From NCBI GenBank assembly GCA_047633055.1, contig JBLIEI010000008.1:1-64000 (forward strand): a stretch of DNA of 64,000 nt, in the 5' to 3' direction. Position numbers and translations under genes: made by a program. Within the stretch, counting starts at the first letter, position 1, and each line of letters opens with the position of its first letter. Source of the stretch: CALJFL01 sp047633055 (GTDB taxonomy: Bacteria > Pseudomonadota > Gammaproteobacteria > Pseudomonadales > Halieaceae). Under the pieces are notes generated by a model. It saw nothing but the letters and a program-made list of their open reading frames with translations. It was not told where the DNA came from and ran no database searches. Below are positions 1 to 8,390 of this stretch, in pieces.

Positions 1-1411
1 CGTCGCGATATTTGAGCAGTACTTCCGGTAAAAGATCATCGCTGGAGATGTAGGCAACAAATTCCAGGGGCTCGCCGATGCTAGCGAACAAATCACCGCC
101 GGCCTGATAGCTGTGCAACACATTCCTGATAGCACGACTGATGTCAGATTCACCATTACGGAGGAAAACCTCAGGCGCCGAATTTGGTGTTGTGTACACC
201 TCAATAAGATCCGAGAAGCCTAAAGTTTCATATTCGTCGCCGTACTCTATTAATAGATTAAAATATGAGTTGACCAGCGCAGACTGGTAGCGATCCGATA
301 TTTGAAAGGGAGTGGCATTGATGTTGTAGCGCTCGTTTGCCTCCTGTTCGAGCTCGGGTCGCATTGCGGGATCGACAATTTCAACCCGGATTCGCCCCTT
401 GCCAGCCATTTCGTATTCGCGCAGCAGGTCACTGAGCTGAGGTACCAGTGGTGCTAATAGTGGATGAGTTTTAGCGCTGAAGTAGCCGCGAATTAGCAGG
501 GGTTCCTGCAGTTCGCTCAAAAGCGCGAGGGAGGGTGTAGAAAGCGAGTAAAGTTCTCCTTCAGAAAGGTCCACTCGCAGTCCAGTAATTCTGTCCAGCC
601 ACACATTAGCCAACAGAAAATTGAGGACCAGTAGTAGGGTTACTCTGCGCCAACGGCGATGGCGTACGGTTTTTACGCCACTCGTCCAGCGTTCTTTTTC
701 CAGCAGGAAAACATTGAGTGTGATGAAGACGGCGGCCAGACTCAGGTAGTAATAGAGGTCGCGCACGTCTAGAACACCGCGGGTAATGCTATCAAATCGA
801 GAGCCTGTACCAAGCTTACTCAGTACTACCGCGACTCTGTTATCAAACAAATCAATCACCACGGTGCTGCCCAATAAATAGAGCGCACTACAGAGAGCCA
901 CACTGACAATCAGGCTGACGATGGGATTACTGGTGCGCGCAGATACGCATAGTCCGACGCTAAGGTAGGCGACACCAAGGAGGAGAGTAGCAAGATAGGC
1001 GCCCACAACCGGCCCCCAGTCAAGATTGGCAAGCAGAGCAACGGTTATAGGGATCGGCACAGTCGTTAGCAGCGCCAGCACCAGCAGCGTAAAACAGGCA
1101 ATGAGTTTGCCTAGTGCGAATTCCCACAGGCTGACAGGTTGTGTCAGCACGTGCTCCAGGGTGCCGCTGCGGCGCTCCTCGCTCCACATTCGCATGGTCA
1201 GTGCAGAACACAGAAACAGTAAGAGCAACGGCATCCATTCAAACATGGGGCGAACGTCAGCGATATTGCGCGCAAAAAATGTCTCAACCCAGAAAAAGAT
1301 GAATAAGGTGACTCCTGCAAATGCCACCAGGAATAGCCAGGCTACCGGCGAGGCAAAAAAGAGGCCAATTTCTTTACTGGCGACTCTGCGCATGGCGGCA
1401 CTATTGGCCAT
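1..1411 (-). CDS. ABC-2 permease fused to a GldG-type auxiliary domain (partial)
   Basis: This gene is cut by the left edge; 470 codons are visible from the ATG at 1411. The N-terminal ~235 residues are hydrophobic with about six membrane spans and contain WSEERRSGTLEHVLTQP, the hallmark segment of ABC-2 (NosY/GldF-like) permeases. A further span (VTLLLVLNFLLANVWL) leads into a soluble region with the features of the ABC_transp_aux/GldG family (DLSEGELYSLS, then NINATPFQ). In Bacteroidetes GldF and GldG are separate; a fused permease-GldG is common in gammaproteobacteria. Its start overlaps the end of the ATPase gene by 11 nt, so the two are coupled and form one exporter. The substrate is unknown. 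The C-terminus is not visible. Confidence 0.85.
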   Translation of the reverse strand, partial: MANSAAMRRVASKEIGLFFASPVAWLFLVAFAGVTLFIFFWVETFFARNIADVRPMFEWMPLLLLFLCSALTMRMWSEERRSGTLEHVLTQPVSLWEFALGKLIACFTLLVLALLTTVPIPITVALLANLDWGPVVGAYLATLLLGVAYLSVGLCVSARTSNPIVSLIVSVALCSALYLLGSTVVIDLFDNRVAVVLSKLGTGSRFDSITRGVLDVRDLYYYLSLAAVFITLNVFLLEKERWTSGVKTVRHRRWRRVTLLLVLNFLLANVWLDRITGLRVDLSEGELYSLSTPSLALLSELQEPLLIRGYFSAKTHPLLAPLVPQLSDLLREYEMAGKGRIRVEIVDPAMRPELEQEANERYNINATPFQISDRYQSALVNSYFNLLIEYGDEYETLGFSDLIEVYTTPNSAPEVFLRNGESDISRAIRNVLHSYQAGGDLFASIGEPLEFVAYISSDDLLPEVLLKYRD

Positions 1412-2354
1412 CTTTGACCCCGCCGGTACTGGTTGCCTCACGAAAAATGGTTTCCAGATCAGGTACCAGAGGCTGCAAGCTGTAAAGCTTTGCGCCGGAG
1501 TTTATGACTGCCTGCCCAATATTATTAGCGGCGAGATCGATATTGGCCGTGTCGTGTAAATCCAGAGTATATTGGCAGCGGCCCTGTCCCACTGACTCGA
1601 CCATGGAGACTGTCGATATCTGTGGTAGATGGCGCAACAAGGCCCCCAAGCCACTGATATTGTCGTCCGTACAAAGCTGGAAGCAATTGCTACAGCGCAG
1701 ATCTGCCAGGGACTCATCCAGCACTAACTTGCCGTGGTTCAATACCAGTACTCGATCGCAGACTGCATCGACCTCTTGCATAATATGTGTCGACAATATG
1801 ATCGTGGCCTGCTTTGAGAGTGCGTCGATAAGTGCTCGCATTGATGCAGTTTGCTGCGGGTCTAGTCCGTTGGTAGGTTCGTCGAGTATGAGTAAACTTG
1901 GTTTGCCCAGCAGGGCCTGAGCCACGCCTACCCGCTGTTTGAGGCCACGGCTAAGGGTTGAAATTTGATCAAGCGCGCGCTCATGCAGGTCGGTGGCGGC
2001 AATAGCGGCCCTGATCGCTATCGGCCTATCCACTTTTGCGATGCCCTTGAGCGTTGCACCGTAATCCAGGTAATCCGCCACTATCATATCGGGGTACACC
2101 GGTGAACTTTCCGGCAGGTATCCCAGTTGTCGTTGTACTCGCCTGGCATTGTTTGCCAGTTCATGTCCGTCGATATGAATTGAACCCGCGGTCGGTTCGA
2201 GATAGCCGCTGAGCATTTTCATGATAGTAGATTTGCCAGCGCCATTGTGTCCCAGTAGACCCACAACCTCATGGTGCGCGATTTTAAAGGTCACGTTTTT
2301 TACTGCAGATACTTTGCCGTAGCGCCGGGTCAAATTTTGAACTTCAATCATCAT
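1401..2354 (-). CDS. ABC transporter ATP-binding protein, GldA-like
   Basis: The product is a 317-residue ATPase of an ABC-2 exporter. Visible motifs are Walker A GHNGAGKST (residues 35-43), an atypical signature LSRGLKQR (134-141) as in GldA/NatA-type proteins, Walker B LLILDEP (154-160) and the H-loop histidine 190. After ~210 residues there is a C-terminal extension typical of GldA-like subunits. Two adjacent ATG codons (2354 and 2351) are possible starts, and neither has a strong ribosome site. It overlaps the downstream permease-GldG gene by 11 nt and must energise it. The transported substrate cannot be deduced. Confidence 0.92.
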   Translation of the reverse strand: MMIEVQNLTRRYGKVSAVKNVTFKIAHHEVVGLLGHNGAGKSTIMKMLSGYLEPTAGSIHIDGHELANNARRVQRQLGYLPESSPVYPDMIVADYLDYGATLKGIAKVDRPIAIRAAIAATDLHERALDQISTLSRGLKQRVGVAQALLGKPSLLILDEPTNGLDPQQTASMRALIDALSKQATIILSTHIMQEVDAVCDRVLVLNHGKLVLDESLADLRCSNCFQLCTDDNISGLGALLRHLPQISTVSMVESVGQGRCQYTLDLHDTANIDLAANNIGQAVINSGAKLYSLQPLVPDLETIFREATSTGGVKDGQ

Positions 2355-2382
2355 TTAACGCATCTGGTGGTGGGTGCCGCCA

Positions 2383-3141
2383 TCAGGAGAAGAATAGCAA
2401 CTTGACTATAAACGCTATTAATACCAGATTGAGTATCAATTTGATCAGGCGTTCTCCCTTGCTAACGGCAAAATGCGCGCCTAAATAGCCTCCTATAACG
2501 TTGCCCAGTGCCAGTGCTGCGCCGAATACCCAGAGGAGTTCTACCTGGCTGGCAAAAACCGCCAGTGCCACCGCAGTATAAACTGCAATGATAAATACTT
2601 TATGCATATTAGTGCGGACCAGGTCCAGCCCCATGATCCTGTTGAGTACGGGCATAATAATAAAGCCGACCCCTACCTGAATAAATCCGCCCCAAAAGCC
2701 AACGGCCACCATCAGTAAATGGCCCCGTATCAGTTGCTGTCGTGTGGGTTCGCTACTGGGATTATCAGGGCCTCGATTGCGATCGAAATGAATGATTAGC
2801 ATTACCGCAATCATTACCAGAGCCAGCAGGCGGTTAAACCATTCTCCCTCCAGATTGACGCCCAACATCGAGCCGACTATGGCGCCTGGGATTGCGCAGG
2901 CAGCGAGGCTAATGCTTAGTCGGAATTCTGCAAATCCGCGGCGAAAAAAAGCGGTTATTGCACTTAGGTTTTGGGCGAGGATAGCTATCCGATTGGTGCC
3001 ATTCGCCACCGGGCCAGGCAGGCCCATAAAAAGCATTACCGGCAGAGTAATCAGCGAGCCACCTCCAGCCATAACATTCAGGAAGCCGGCAAGAACACCG
3101 ACTCCGGTCAGAGTGACCGCTTGCCACAGCTCGATTTGCAA
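2383..3141 (-). CDS. TSUP/TauE-SafE family membrane permease
   Basis: The 252-residue polytopic membrane protein has about eight hydrophobic segments and the N-terminal signature AGFLNVMAGGGSLITLP seen in TauE/SafE (TSUP) anion or sulfite exporters. The second half repeats the arrangement (GFWGGFIQVGVGFIIMP), as expected for the internally duplicated family. The start is a TTG at 3141, two bases after the gor stop and preceded by GGAAGA at suitable spacing; no better ATG lies upstream of the first membrane span. It probably forms an operon with gor. Family members move sulfur oxyanions or organosulfonates, which would suit a neighbour of glutathione reductase, but the substrate is inference. 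Confidence 0.88.
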   Translation of the reverse strand: MQIELWQAVTLTGVGVLAGFLNVMAGGGSLITLPVMLFMGLPGPVANGTNRIAILAQNLSAITAFFRRGFAEFRLSISLAACAIPGAIVGSMLGVNLEGEWFNRLLALVMIAVMLIIHFDRNRGPDNPSSEPTRQQLIRGHLLMVAVGFWGGFIQVGVGFIIMPVLNRIMGLDLVRTNMHKVFIIAVYTAVALAVFASQVELLWVFGAALALGNVIGGYLGAHFAVSKGERLIKLILNLVLIAFIVKLLFFS

Positions 3142-3143
3142 CG

Positions 3144-4502
3144 TTAATCTTCCGTCCAGGGCGCTCGCATGGTGACAAATTCTTCGGCAGCCGTTGGATG
3201 GATCCCAATAGTGCTGTCAAATACTGCCTTAGTTGCTCCGGCCTTGAGGGCGATGGCAATACCCTGGATTATTTCTCCAGCATCCGGTCCCATCATATGG
3301 ACGCCAACGACTCGATCACTTGCCGTCTCCACGATGAGTTTCATAAAGGTTTTCTCGTCGCGGCCGCTGATGGTGTGCTTCATCGGACGAAACACTGATT
3401 TGTAGAGCGTAATCTCACCAAACTCTACCTTCGCCTCGTCCTCGGTGAAGCCCACTGTTCCAATATTGGGCTGGCAGAATACGGCCGTAGGAATGAAGTC
3501 GTAGTCGACGGATGGATGTAGTTGACCGAATTGCCGTCTGGCAAAAGCCATCCCCTCCGCGAGTGCAATCGGCGTGAGTTCCATGGTATCCGTACAGTCG
3601 CCCAGCGCGTAAATACCTGACTCTGTGGTGCTGAAGTGCTCATCCACCGCGATCGAGCCACTTTTGGTTAGTTCGACATTAACGTTTTCCAGACCCAGGC
3701 CGTCCAGATGGGGCTTTCGGCCAGTTGCATAAAGTACTGTATCGGCTACCAGAGTCGTTCCATCATTGAGCTGTAAGTGCAGGCCATCCGGGCCCCGTTC
3801 AATAGTTTCTACATTGACTTCAAAGCGCAGATCGACCCCCGATTTGAGAATTTCCTGACTGGCGTGCGCCCGAATGTCGGCATCAAATCCACGCAAGAAA
3901 AGTGGGCCGCGGTAGAGTTGAGTGACCTGGGCGCCCAGGCCATTAAAAATTCCGGCAAATTCCACCGCGATATAACCGCCACCTACGATAACGATGCGCT
4001 GAGGAAAGGAATCCAAATCGAATATTTCGTTGGAGCTTACTGCCAGATCACTGCCAGGAAATTCAGGTATGTGGGGCCAGCCGCCGGTGGCGATCAGAAT
4101 TTTTTTGGCTCGATAGTGTTCCTCTCCCACCGCGACCGTATTGGCATCGATAATGCGTGCCCGGCCATCAATGAGCTCAGCATCCACGCCCGCTAGCAGA
4201 TTGCGGTAAATGGCGTTGAGACGGGTTATTTCTGTCTTCTTGTTGTCTCTCAGGGTGGCCCAGTCGAATTTTTTGGCCGCTGATTCCCAGCCAAACTCCT
4301 TCGCGTCACTGAAGGCCTTGCCAAACTCAGAGGCATAAACGTAAAGTTTCTTCGGTACGCAGCCGACGTTGACGCAGGTGCCGCCCATATAGCGGTCCTC
4401 AGCGATAGCCACACGGGCGCCAAAACCAGCTGCCATTCTGGCGGCGCGCACGCCACCTGAGCCAGCGCCAATTACAAACAGGTCAAAATCTACATCGCTC
4501 AT
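3144..4502 (-). CDS. gor: glutathione-disulfide reductase
   Basis: This 452-residue FAD-dependent pyridine nucleotide-disulfide oxidoreductase keeps glutathione reduced with NADPH in the cytosol. It has the FAD-binding GAGSGG (residues 12-17), the redox pair C43-VNVG-C48, an NADP-binding VGGGYIAVEFAG segment followed by arginines in YRGPLFLRGFD (NADPH preference), and the C-terminal HPTAAEE with the catalytic His-Glu pair. An upstream in-frame ATG at 4514 exists, but the GGAG in ATGGAGAACCCCATG sits correctly for the second ATG at 4502, which I chose. Length is normal for GorA. The TSUP permease follows two bases after its stop. Confidence 0.95.
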   Translation of the reverse strand: MSDVDFDLFVIGAGSGGVRAARMAAGFGARVAIAEDRYMGGTCVNVGCVPKKLYVYASEFGKAFSDAKEFGWESAAKKFDWATLRDNKKTEITRLNAIYRNLLAGVDAELIDGRARIIDANTVAVGEEHYRAKKILIATGGWPHIPEFPGSDLAVSSNEIFDLDSFPQRIVIVGGGYIAVEFAGIFNGLGAQVTQLYRGPLFLRGFDADIRAHASQEILKSGVDLRFEVNVETIERGPDGLHLQLNDGTTLVADTVLYATGRKPHLDGLGLENVNVELTKSGSIAVDEHFSTTESGIYALGDCTDTMELTPIALAEGMAFARRQFGQLHPSVDYDFIPTAVFCQPNIGTVGFTEDEAKVEFGEITLYKSVFRPMKHTISGRDEKTFMKLIVETASDRVVGVHMMGPDAGEIIQGIAIALKAGATKAVFDSTIGIHPTAAEEFVTMRAPWTED

Positions 4503-4774
4503 GGGGTTCTCCATTATTCAGGGGGCGTAATTCTACCAGTAGTGGCGGGTGCGAAGAACTAGGGGTGTCAGTCAATCGGCTAGCGTACCCTATTTGAGAC
4601 AAATAGGGCCATTGCCGCAGGTCGATACTCGTGTGTGTGCCCTTTCGTTGTGTGATTTTTTACCTTTGCGCTCGCTCCTAACTGCAGAAAACTTGCGTAT
4701 GATGGGCCCGCTAATAAATAACATCCTCTCTGGCGGCATTGTGCTTCCTGAATGATTCAAAGGTACGTTGTAAA

Positions 4775-5830
4775 ATGGAAGTAAAAAAGCCCTCGGCGCT
4801 GAGCTTTGTCTGCGCCCTATTAATGACATTTTTTTCGGTAGCAGCCCTCTCCCAGGAAGAAGCCACTGAACCTGCGACGCCACCCGATCGTATCGTGCTT
4901 AAAAATGGCTCGACAATTCTCGGTACCGTAACCGCAACGCGTGATGGCGTGGTCAGCATAGATACCGATTTTGCCGGCTCTCTGGAAATCGCCCAGGACC
5001 AGATTGTTGCCATGCAGATGGCTGCGCCTGCGGTAATTCAATTGGCGAATGGCCGGGTTCTGGATGAACAGCCCTTTGTTGTTGAAGATGAAAAAATAAT
5101 CGCTGGCTCCGGAGCTAGCTATGCCCTGACGGATCTGGCCGTTGTTAATCCTGAACCGTATGAACTCGGGATTGGCTACCAGTGGTCCGGACTTGCCAAT
5201 TTTGCCTGGGCTATCGAACGCGGTAATACCGAGACCGACGAACTGGACTACCGACTGGATACTCAGTGGCTGAGTGACGACGACCGATATACCATACTGA
5301 TCAATGGCGAAGTAGATGAAGCCAACGATCAGAAAATAGCCGACAACTGGTCAGTAACTGGAAAGTATGACTATTTTTTACAATCGAATGAATGGTATGT
5401 GGGTGTTAACGCGTCCGCTGAACAGGATGAGTTTGCCGATCTGGATCTACGGTATTATTTGGGCCCCTATGTTGGGCACCAGTTTTTCGACACGGACTTG
5501 GTATTTCTCGAAGCTGAGCTTGGTCTGGCTTATGTGAACGAGGACTTTTTCACTGCTCCCGATCAGGATTATGCCGGTGCTAACTGGAGTGTGAACGGAT
5601 CCAGTCAATACCTGGGTGGCGATTCACGCCTGTATCTGGCTCATGTCGGAATCTGGAATCTGGAAGCAACCACAGACCTAATTCTAAATACCACGATAGG
5701 TCTTGCCTTTCCCCTGCTCTTCAATCTCGAAGCAGCGGCGGAAGTTCTTCTAGAATATGACTCCGGCGCGGTAGAGGGAATCGAAAAACTCGACCAGACT
5801 TACAGCTTCCGAATCGGCTACACTTGGTAA
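4775..5830 (+). CDS. DUF481 (YdiY-like) outer-membrane beta-barrel protein
   Basis: The 351-residue protein has an N-terminal signal peptide (hydrophobic SFVCALLMTFFSVAALS, cleavage near residue 27). A small domain follows (DRIVLKNGSTILGTV) that resembles the SH3/LSM-like module often preceding DUF481. From ~residue 130 there is a barrel of alternating strands (IGYQWSGLANFAWAIERGNTE) ending FRIGYTW, an aromatic terminus usual for outer-membrane proteins. The ATG at 4775 gives a good signal peptide; a TTG 36 nt upstream would add a poor leader. The function of DUF481 proteins is not established. It is monocistronic; the upstream ~260 nt hold no other gene. Confidence 0.85.
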   Translation: MEVKKPSALSFVCALLMTFFSVAALSQEEATEPATPPDRIVLKNGSTILGTVTATRDGVVSIDTDFAGSLEIAQDQIVAMQMAAPAVIQLANGRVLDEQPFVVEDEKIIAGSGASYALTDLAVVNPEPYELGIGYQWSGLANFAWAIERGNTETDELDYRLDTQWLSDDDRYTILINGEVDEANDQKIADNWSVTGKYDYFLQSNEWYVGVNASAEQDEFADLDLRYYLGPYVGHQFFDTDLVFLEAELGLAYVNEDFFTAPDQDYAGANWSVNGSSQYLGGDSRLYLAHVGIWNLEATTDLILNTTIGLAFPLLFNLEAAAEVLLEYDSGAVEGIEKLDQTYSFRIGYTW

Positions 5831-5845
5831 AGGACAACGGGAAAC

Positions 5846-5912
5846 ATGGGGCAAAGTGGCCGGCATGCCCCATCTGTCCGTCTAAACAAACGAGGAGCCT
5901 TACCGGGCTCCT
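5846..5912. terminator. hairpins between convergent genes
   Basis: Two hairpins lie between the DUF481 gene and the converging zinc-finger gene. The first is an 8-bp stem ATGGGGCA/TGCCCCAT (5846-5853 and 5865-5872). The second is AGGAGCC/GGCTCCT (5893-5899 and 5906-5912), which overlaps the zinc-finger stop codon. Only short T-runs follow, so termination strength is uncertain. Confidence 0.4.
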
Positions 5913-6298
5913 TTGATTAAGCCGCGAAACCAGTCTGCCAGAGTTTCGTGTTTGTAGTCAGTAAATTCCCCGGCGTCCATAAACACCCCGTGATCGTTGA
6001 CACACGTTTCATACCAAATGTGCGACTGATTGGGGTCGGAGCTCTTCTCCATGTCAGTGCCACAGCGGGGGCAGGCAATATCATCAACCGCATCCCACTT
6101 CTTGCCTTCCTCAGCTTTACCCATGTCCAGGGCATCACCCATCCATTGATTTTTCAGCTGCTCGGCTTCGCCGGCATCAAACCACAGGCCCTGGCAATTC
6201 GTACAGCGGTCGATGGCTACTTGGCCATAGGTTATTTCGTCCATCCCATGTCCGCACTTCGGACATTCGATGCTGTGAGTGTCTGGATTGTATTCCAT
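5900..6298 (-). CDS. TFIIB-type zinc-finger protein (paralogue 1)
   Basis: This 132-residue soluble protein has two zinc-ribbon modules of the zf-TFIIB family. Module one has C12-x2-C15 and C32-x2-C35 followed by GLWFDAGE. Module two has C76-x2-C79 and C99-x3-H103 followed by GVFMDAGE, so the last ligand appears to be histidine rather than cysteine. The pattern CP(K/R)CG...GxWxDxGE is typical of the family, whose biochemical role is unknown despite the TFIIB name. A paralogue is at 42735-43115. It is a single gene in minus orientation, with no partner to hint at function. Confidence 0.85.
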   Translation of the reverse strand: MEYNPDTHSIECPKCGHGMDEITYGQVAIDRCTNCQGLWFDAGEAEQLKNQWMGDALDMGKAEEGKKWDAVDDIACPRCGTDMEKSSDPNQSHIWYETCVNDHGVFMDAGEFTDYKHETLADWFRGLIKGAR

Positions 6299-6529
6299 CG
6301 GTTTTCTCCGTTCTGATGATTATTTTTCAGCTGGATCTACCCCTTACGAGAGGTTGGACAACGCGAGTCTAGCCCAGAGTTGGCGGATTGTCTTGTTTGG
6401 TACCACTTTCATAGCGATTTCTGGAAGCTAAAGCCTGAATTTTAAGCTAGGTTTAATTTAGCGGCCGCATTATGTGCACTCATTATGGGTTATTCTCCGA
6501 ATTCTCCCGCTGATAGAACCAAAGATTTT

Positions 6530-7162
6530 ATGGTGCGTTTGACTAACATTTTACTTCTTGCTGTGATGCCACTGTTGCCAGCTCTGACCTGGGCAGGCGG
6601 CAATTCAGAGCGTGGCAAGAACCCGTATACAGTGTGTGCAGCTTGTCACGGTGATCAGGCTCAGGGGAACTCTGCACTTAATGCGCCGCGGCTCAATCAT
6701 CTCGCCCCTGACTATTTAGCCGGTCAGCTTGAAAAATTCAAATCAGGCCAGCGTGGCGGCGCCGGCGGCAGCCTTCTTTCCCGACAAATGGCACCGATGG
6801 CAGCGACTCTTGTTGATGCTGCGGCGATGGCAGATGTTTCCACCTACATCGTGAGTCTTAGCGGCGGGCCTTCTAAGGCATCTATCGATGGTGATGCTGT
6901 GCTTGGGGGCGATTTCTACAATCAACTCTGTGGCGCCTGCCACGGTGCGCGTGCAGAAGGTAATCTGGCGCTGAACTCGCCTCGATTGGCAGGCACCGAT
7001 GATTGGTATCTGGCTGAGCAGTTGCGAGCTTTTCGTGCCGGGGAGCGCGGAGCCCATGCGGATGATCGAACAGGCAAGCAAATGCGGGCAATTTCGATGG
7101 TGTTACCAGACGACGTAGCGATAGCTGACGTCGTAGCATTTCTTCGCAGCTTAGAGCCGTAG
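6530..7162 (+). CDS. di-haem cytochrome c4-like protein
   Basis: The 210-residue periplasmic protein has a signal peptide cleaved after LTWA (~residue 22) and two tandem cytochrome c domains with haem sites CAACH (36-40) and CGACH (134-138). Each domain has the c4/c553 features APRL or SPRL, DYLAGQL or WYLAEQL, and downstream methionines as likely axial ligands. The start at 6530 places the signal peptide at the N-terminus; an ATG at 6485 would add 15 polar residues. The protein probably passes electrons between the periplasmic partners encoded next to it and an oxidase. It is first gene of a three-gene cytochrome operon, with 10 nt to the next gene. Confidence 0.92.
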   Translation: MVRLTNILLLAVMPLLPALTWAGGNSERGKNPYTVCAACHGDQAQGNSALNAPRLNHLAPDYLAGQLEKFKSGQRGGAGGSLLSRQMAPMAATLVDAAAMADVSTYIVSLSGGPSKASIDGDAVLGGDFYNQLCGACHGARAEGNLALNSPRLAGTDDWYLAEQLRAFRAGERGAHADDRTGKQMRAISMVLPDDVAIADVVAFLRSLEP

Positions 7163-7172
7163 AGCAATTTTC

Positions 7173-8390
7173 TTGAAACCTCGCACTGTATTGACAGTAT
7201 TCCTTGGGTTTTTAGTACCAGCGGGGGTATCACTCGCCGTTATCGCTCGCGATATCGTGTTGAGTACGGTATGTCCGCCTGGTTTTGAATTGACCACCGG
7301 CCACTGTGAGCTGCGCAGTCTTTATCAAATGTATCCATCGTTGGAAAATGCGGGTGTAGGTGGTCTGAAAACAGGGCTGCCCAGCTATCGTGACGGCTTT
7401 AGTCCGCAGCAGACCGACTTGGGCCGATATTTGTTTTTTGATCCCATATTGTCTGGCGATGGCAGTGTCTCTTGTGCCAGCTGCCATCAGCCTGATCGTG
7501 GCTTTGCAGATGGTCTTGGGCAGAGCGTGGGAGTCGATGGCGAGCCCTTGCCCCGTTCAGCGCCAGGCTTGTGGAATTTAGCGTTCCTCGACCGATTCTT
7601 CTGGGACGGCCGTGCTAGCTCTTTGGAAGAACAGATGCAGGAGCCTTTGTACGGCGCTCATGAGATGGCCAATACTCCGGTGCAACTGCTGGCCAGTCTG
7701 AACCTGATCAGCGAGTATCGCGGCCTGTTTGCCCAGGCATTTCCGGCAGATTTTGTTACTCCCGACGCGGACATTCAATTGGATCAGATCTATCAGGCGA
7801 TTACCGCCTTTCAGGTTTCTTTGATATCACTTAATAGTCGTTACGATCAGTATGCTCACGGCTATGCTGATGCCCTTACTGCTCCGGAAAAAGAGGGCCT
7901 GAATGTTTTTCGCTCGTTTGTTGCTCGATGCGCGGAATGTCACACGCCTCCGTTGTTCACTAATCGGCAGATAGCCGTTATCGGTGCACCCGAGCCTGCG
8001 GGTATGGCCTATGACATTGGCGCCCAAAAGCCCACCGGGGACCCAAGTCAGCGCGGTGGCTTCAAGGTGCCCTCGTTACGGAACATTGAGCTCACTGCGC
8101 CCTATATGCATTCTGGCAGGTTCGCCACCTTGCGTGAGGCGGCGGAGTTTTACACTGGCGGGCGAGGTCATGCGATTCCCGAAGGCGAGGAAGTGTTGAT
8201 TCACTGGCATATATGGGAACCCCAACTTACCGATAATGAACTCGACCGTTTGGTCGATTTTATGAAAACTTTAACGGATCAGAGCTTTAAGCCCGCAGAG
8301 CCCGAGGCATTGCCATCCGGTATGCAAGCAGTCCACAACAAGGTAGTGAGTATTAACTATAAGAAACAGAAGGAACATAATAATGAATAA
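7173..8390 (+). CDS. di-haem cytochrome c peroxidase / MauG-family protein
   Basis: The 405-residue exported protein has an N-terminal hydrophobic segment (TVLTVFLGFLVPAGVSLAVIA) and two haem c motifs, CASCH (101-105) and CAECH (252-256), in the arrangement of bacterial di-haem peroxidases and MauG. The conserved FxDGRxxxLEEQ-type segment (FFWDGRASSLEEQ) and a late VPSLRNIELTAPYMHSG block confirm the family. An extra cysteine pair, CPPGFELTTGHC, precedes the first haem and may form a disulfide. The start is a TTG at 7173; no ATG upstream of the signal segment is in frame. Family members reduce peroxide or modify partner proteins. The gene overlaps the beta-helix gene by 8 nt. Confidence 0.9.
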   Translation: MKPRTVLTVFLGFLVPAGVSLAVIARDIVLSTVCPPGFELTTGHCELRSLYQMYPSLENAGVGGLKTGLPSYRDGFSPQQTDLGRYLFFDPILSGDGSVSCASCHQPDRGFADGLGQSVGVDGEPLPRSAPGLWNLAFLDRFFWDGRASSLEEQMQEPLYGAHEMANTPVQLLASLNLISEYRGLFAQAFPADFVTPDADIQLDQIYQAITAFQVSLISLNSRYDQYAHGYADALTAPEKEGLNVFRSFVARCAECHTPPLFTNRQIAVIGAPEPAGMAYDIGAQKPTGDPSQRGGFKVPSLRNIELTAPYMHSGRFATLREAAEFYTGGRGHAIPEGEEVLIHWHIWEPQLTDNELDRLVDFMKTLTDQSFKPAEPEALPSGMQAVHNKVVSINYKKQKEHNNE

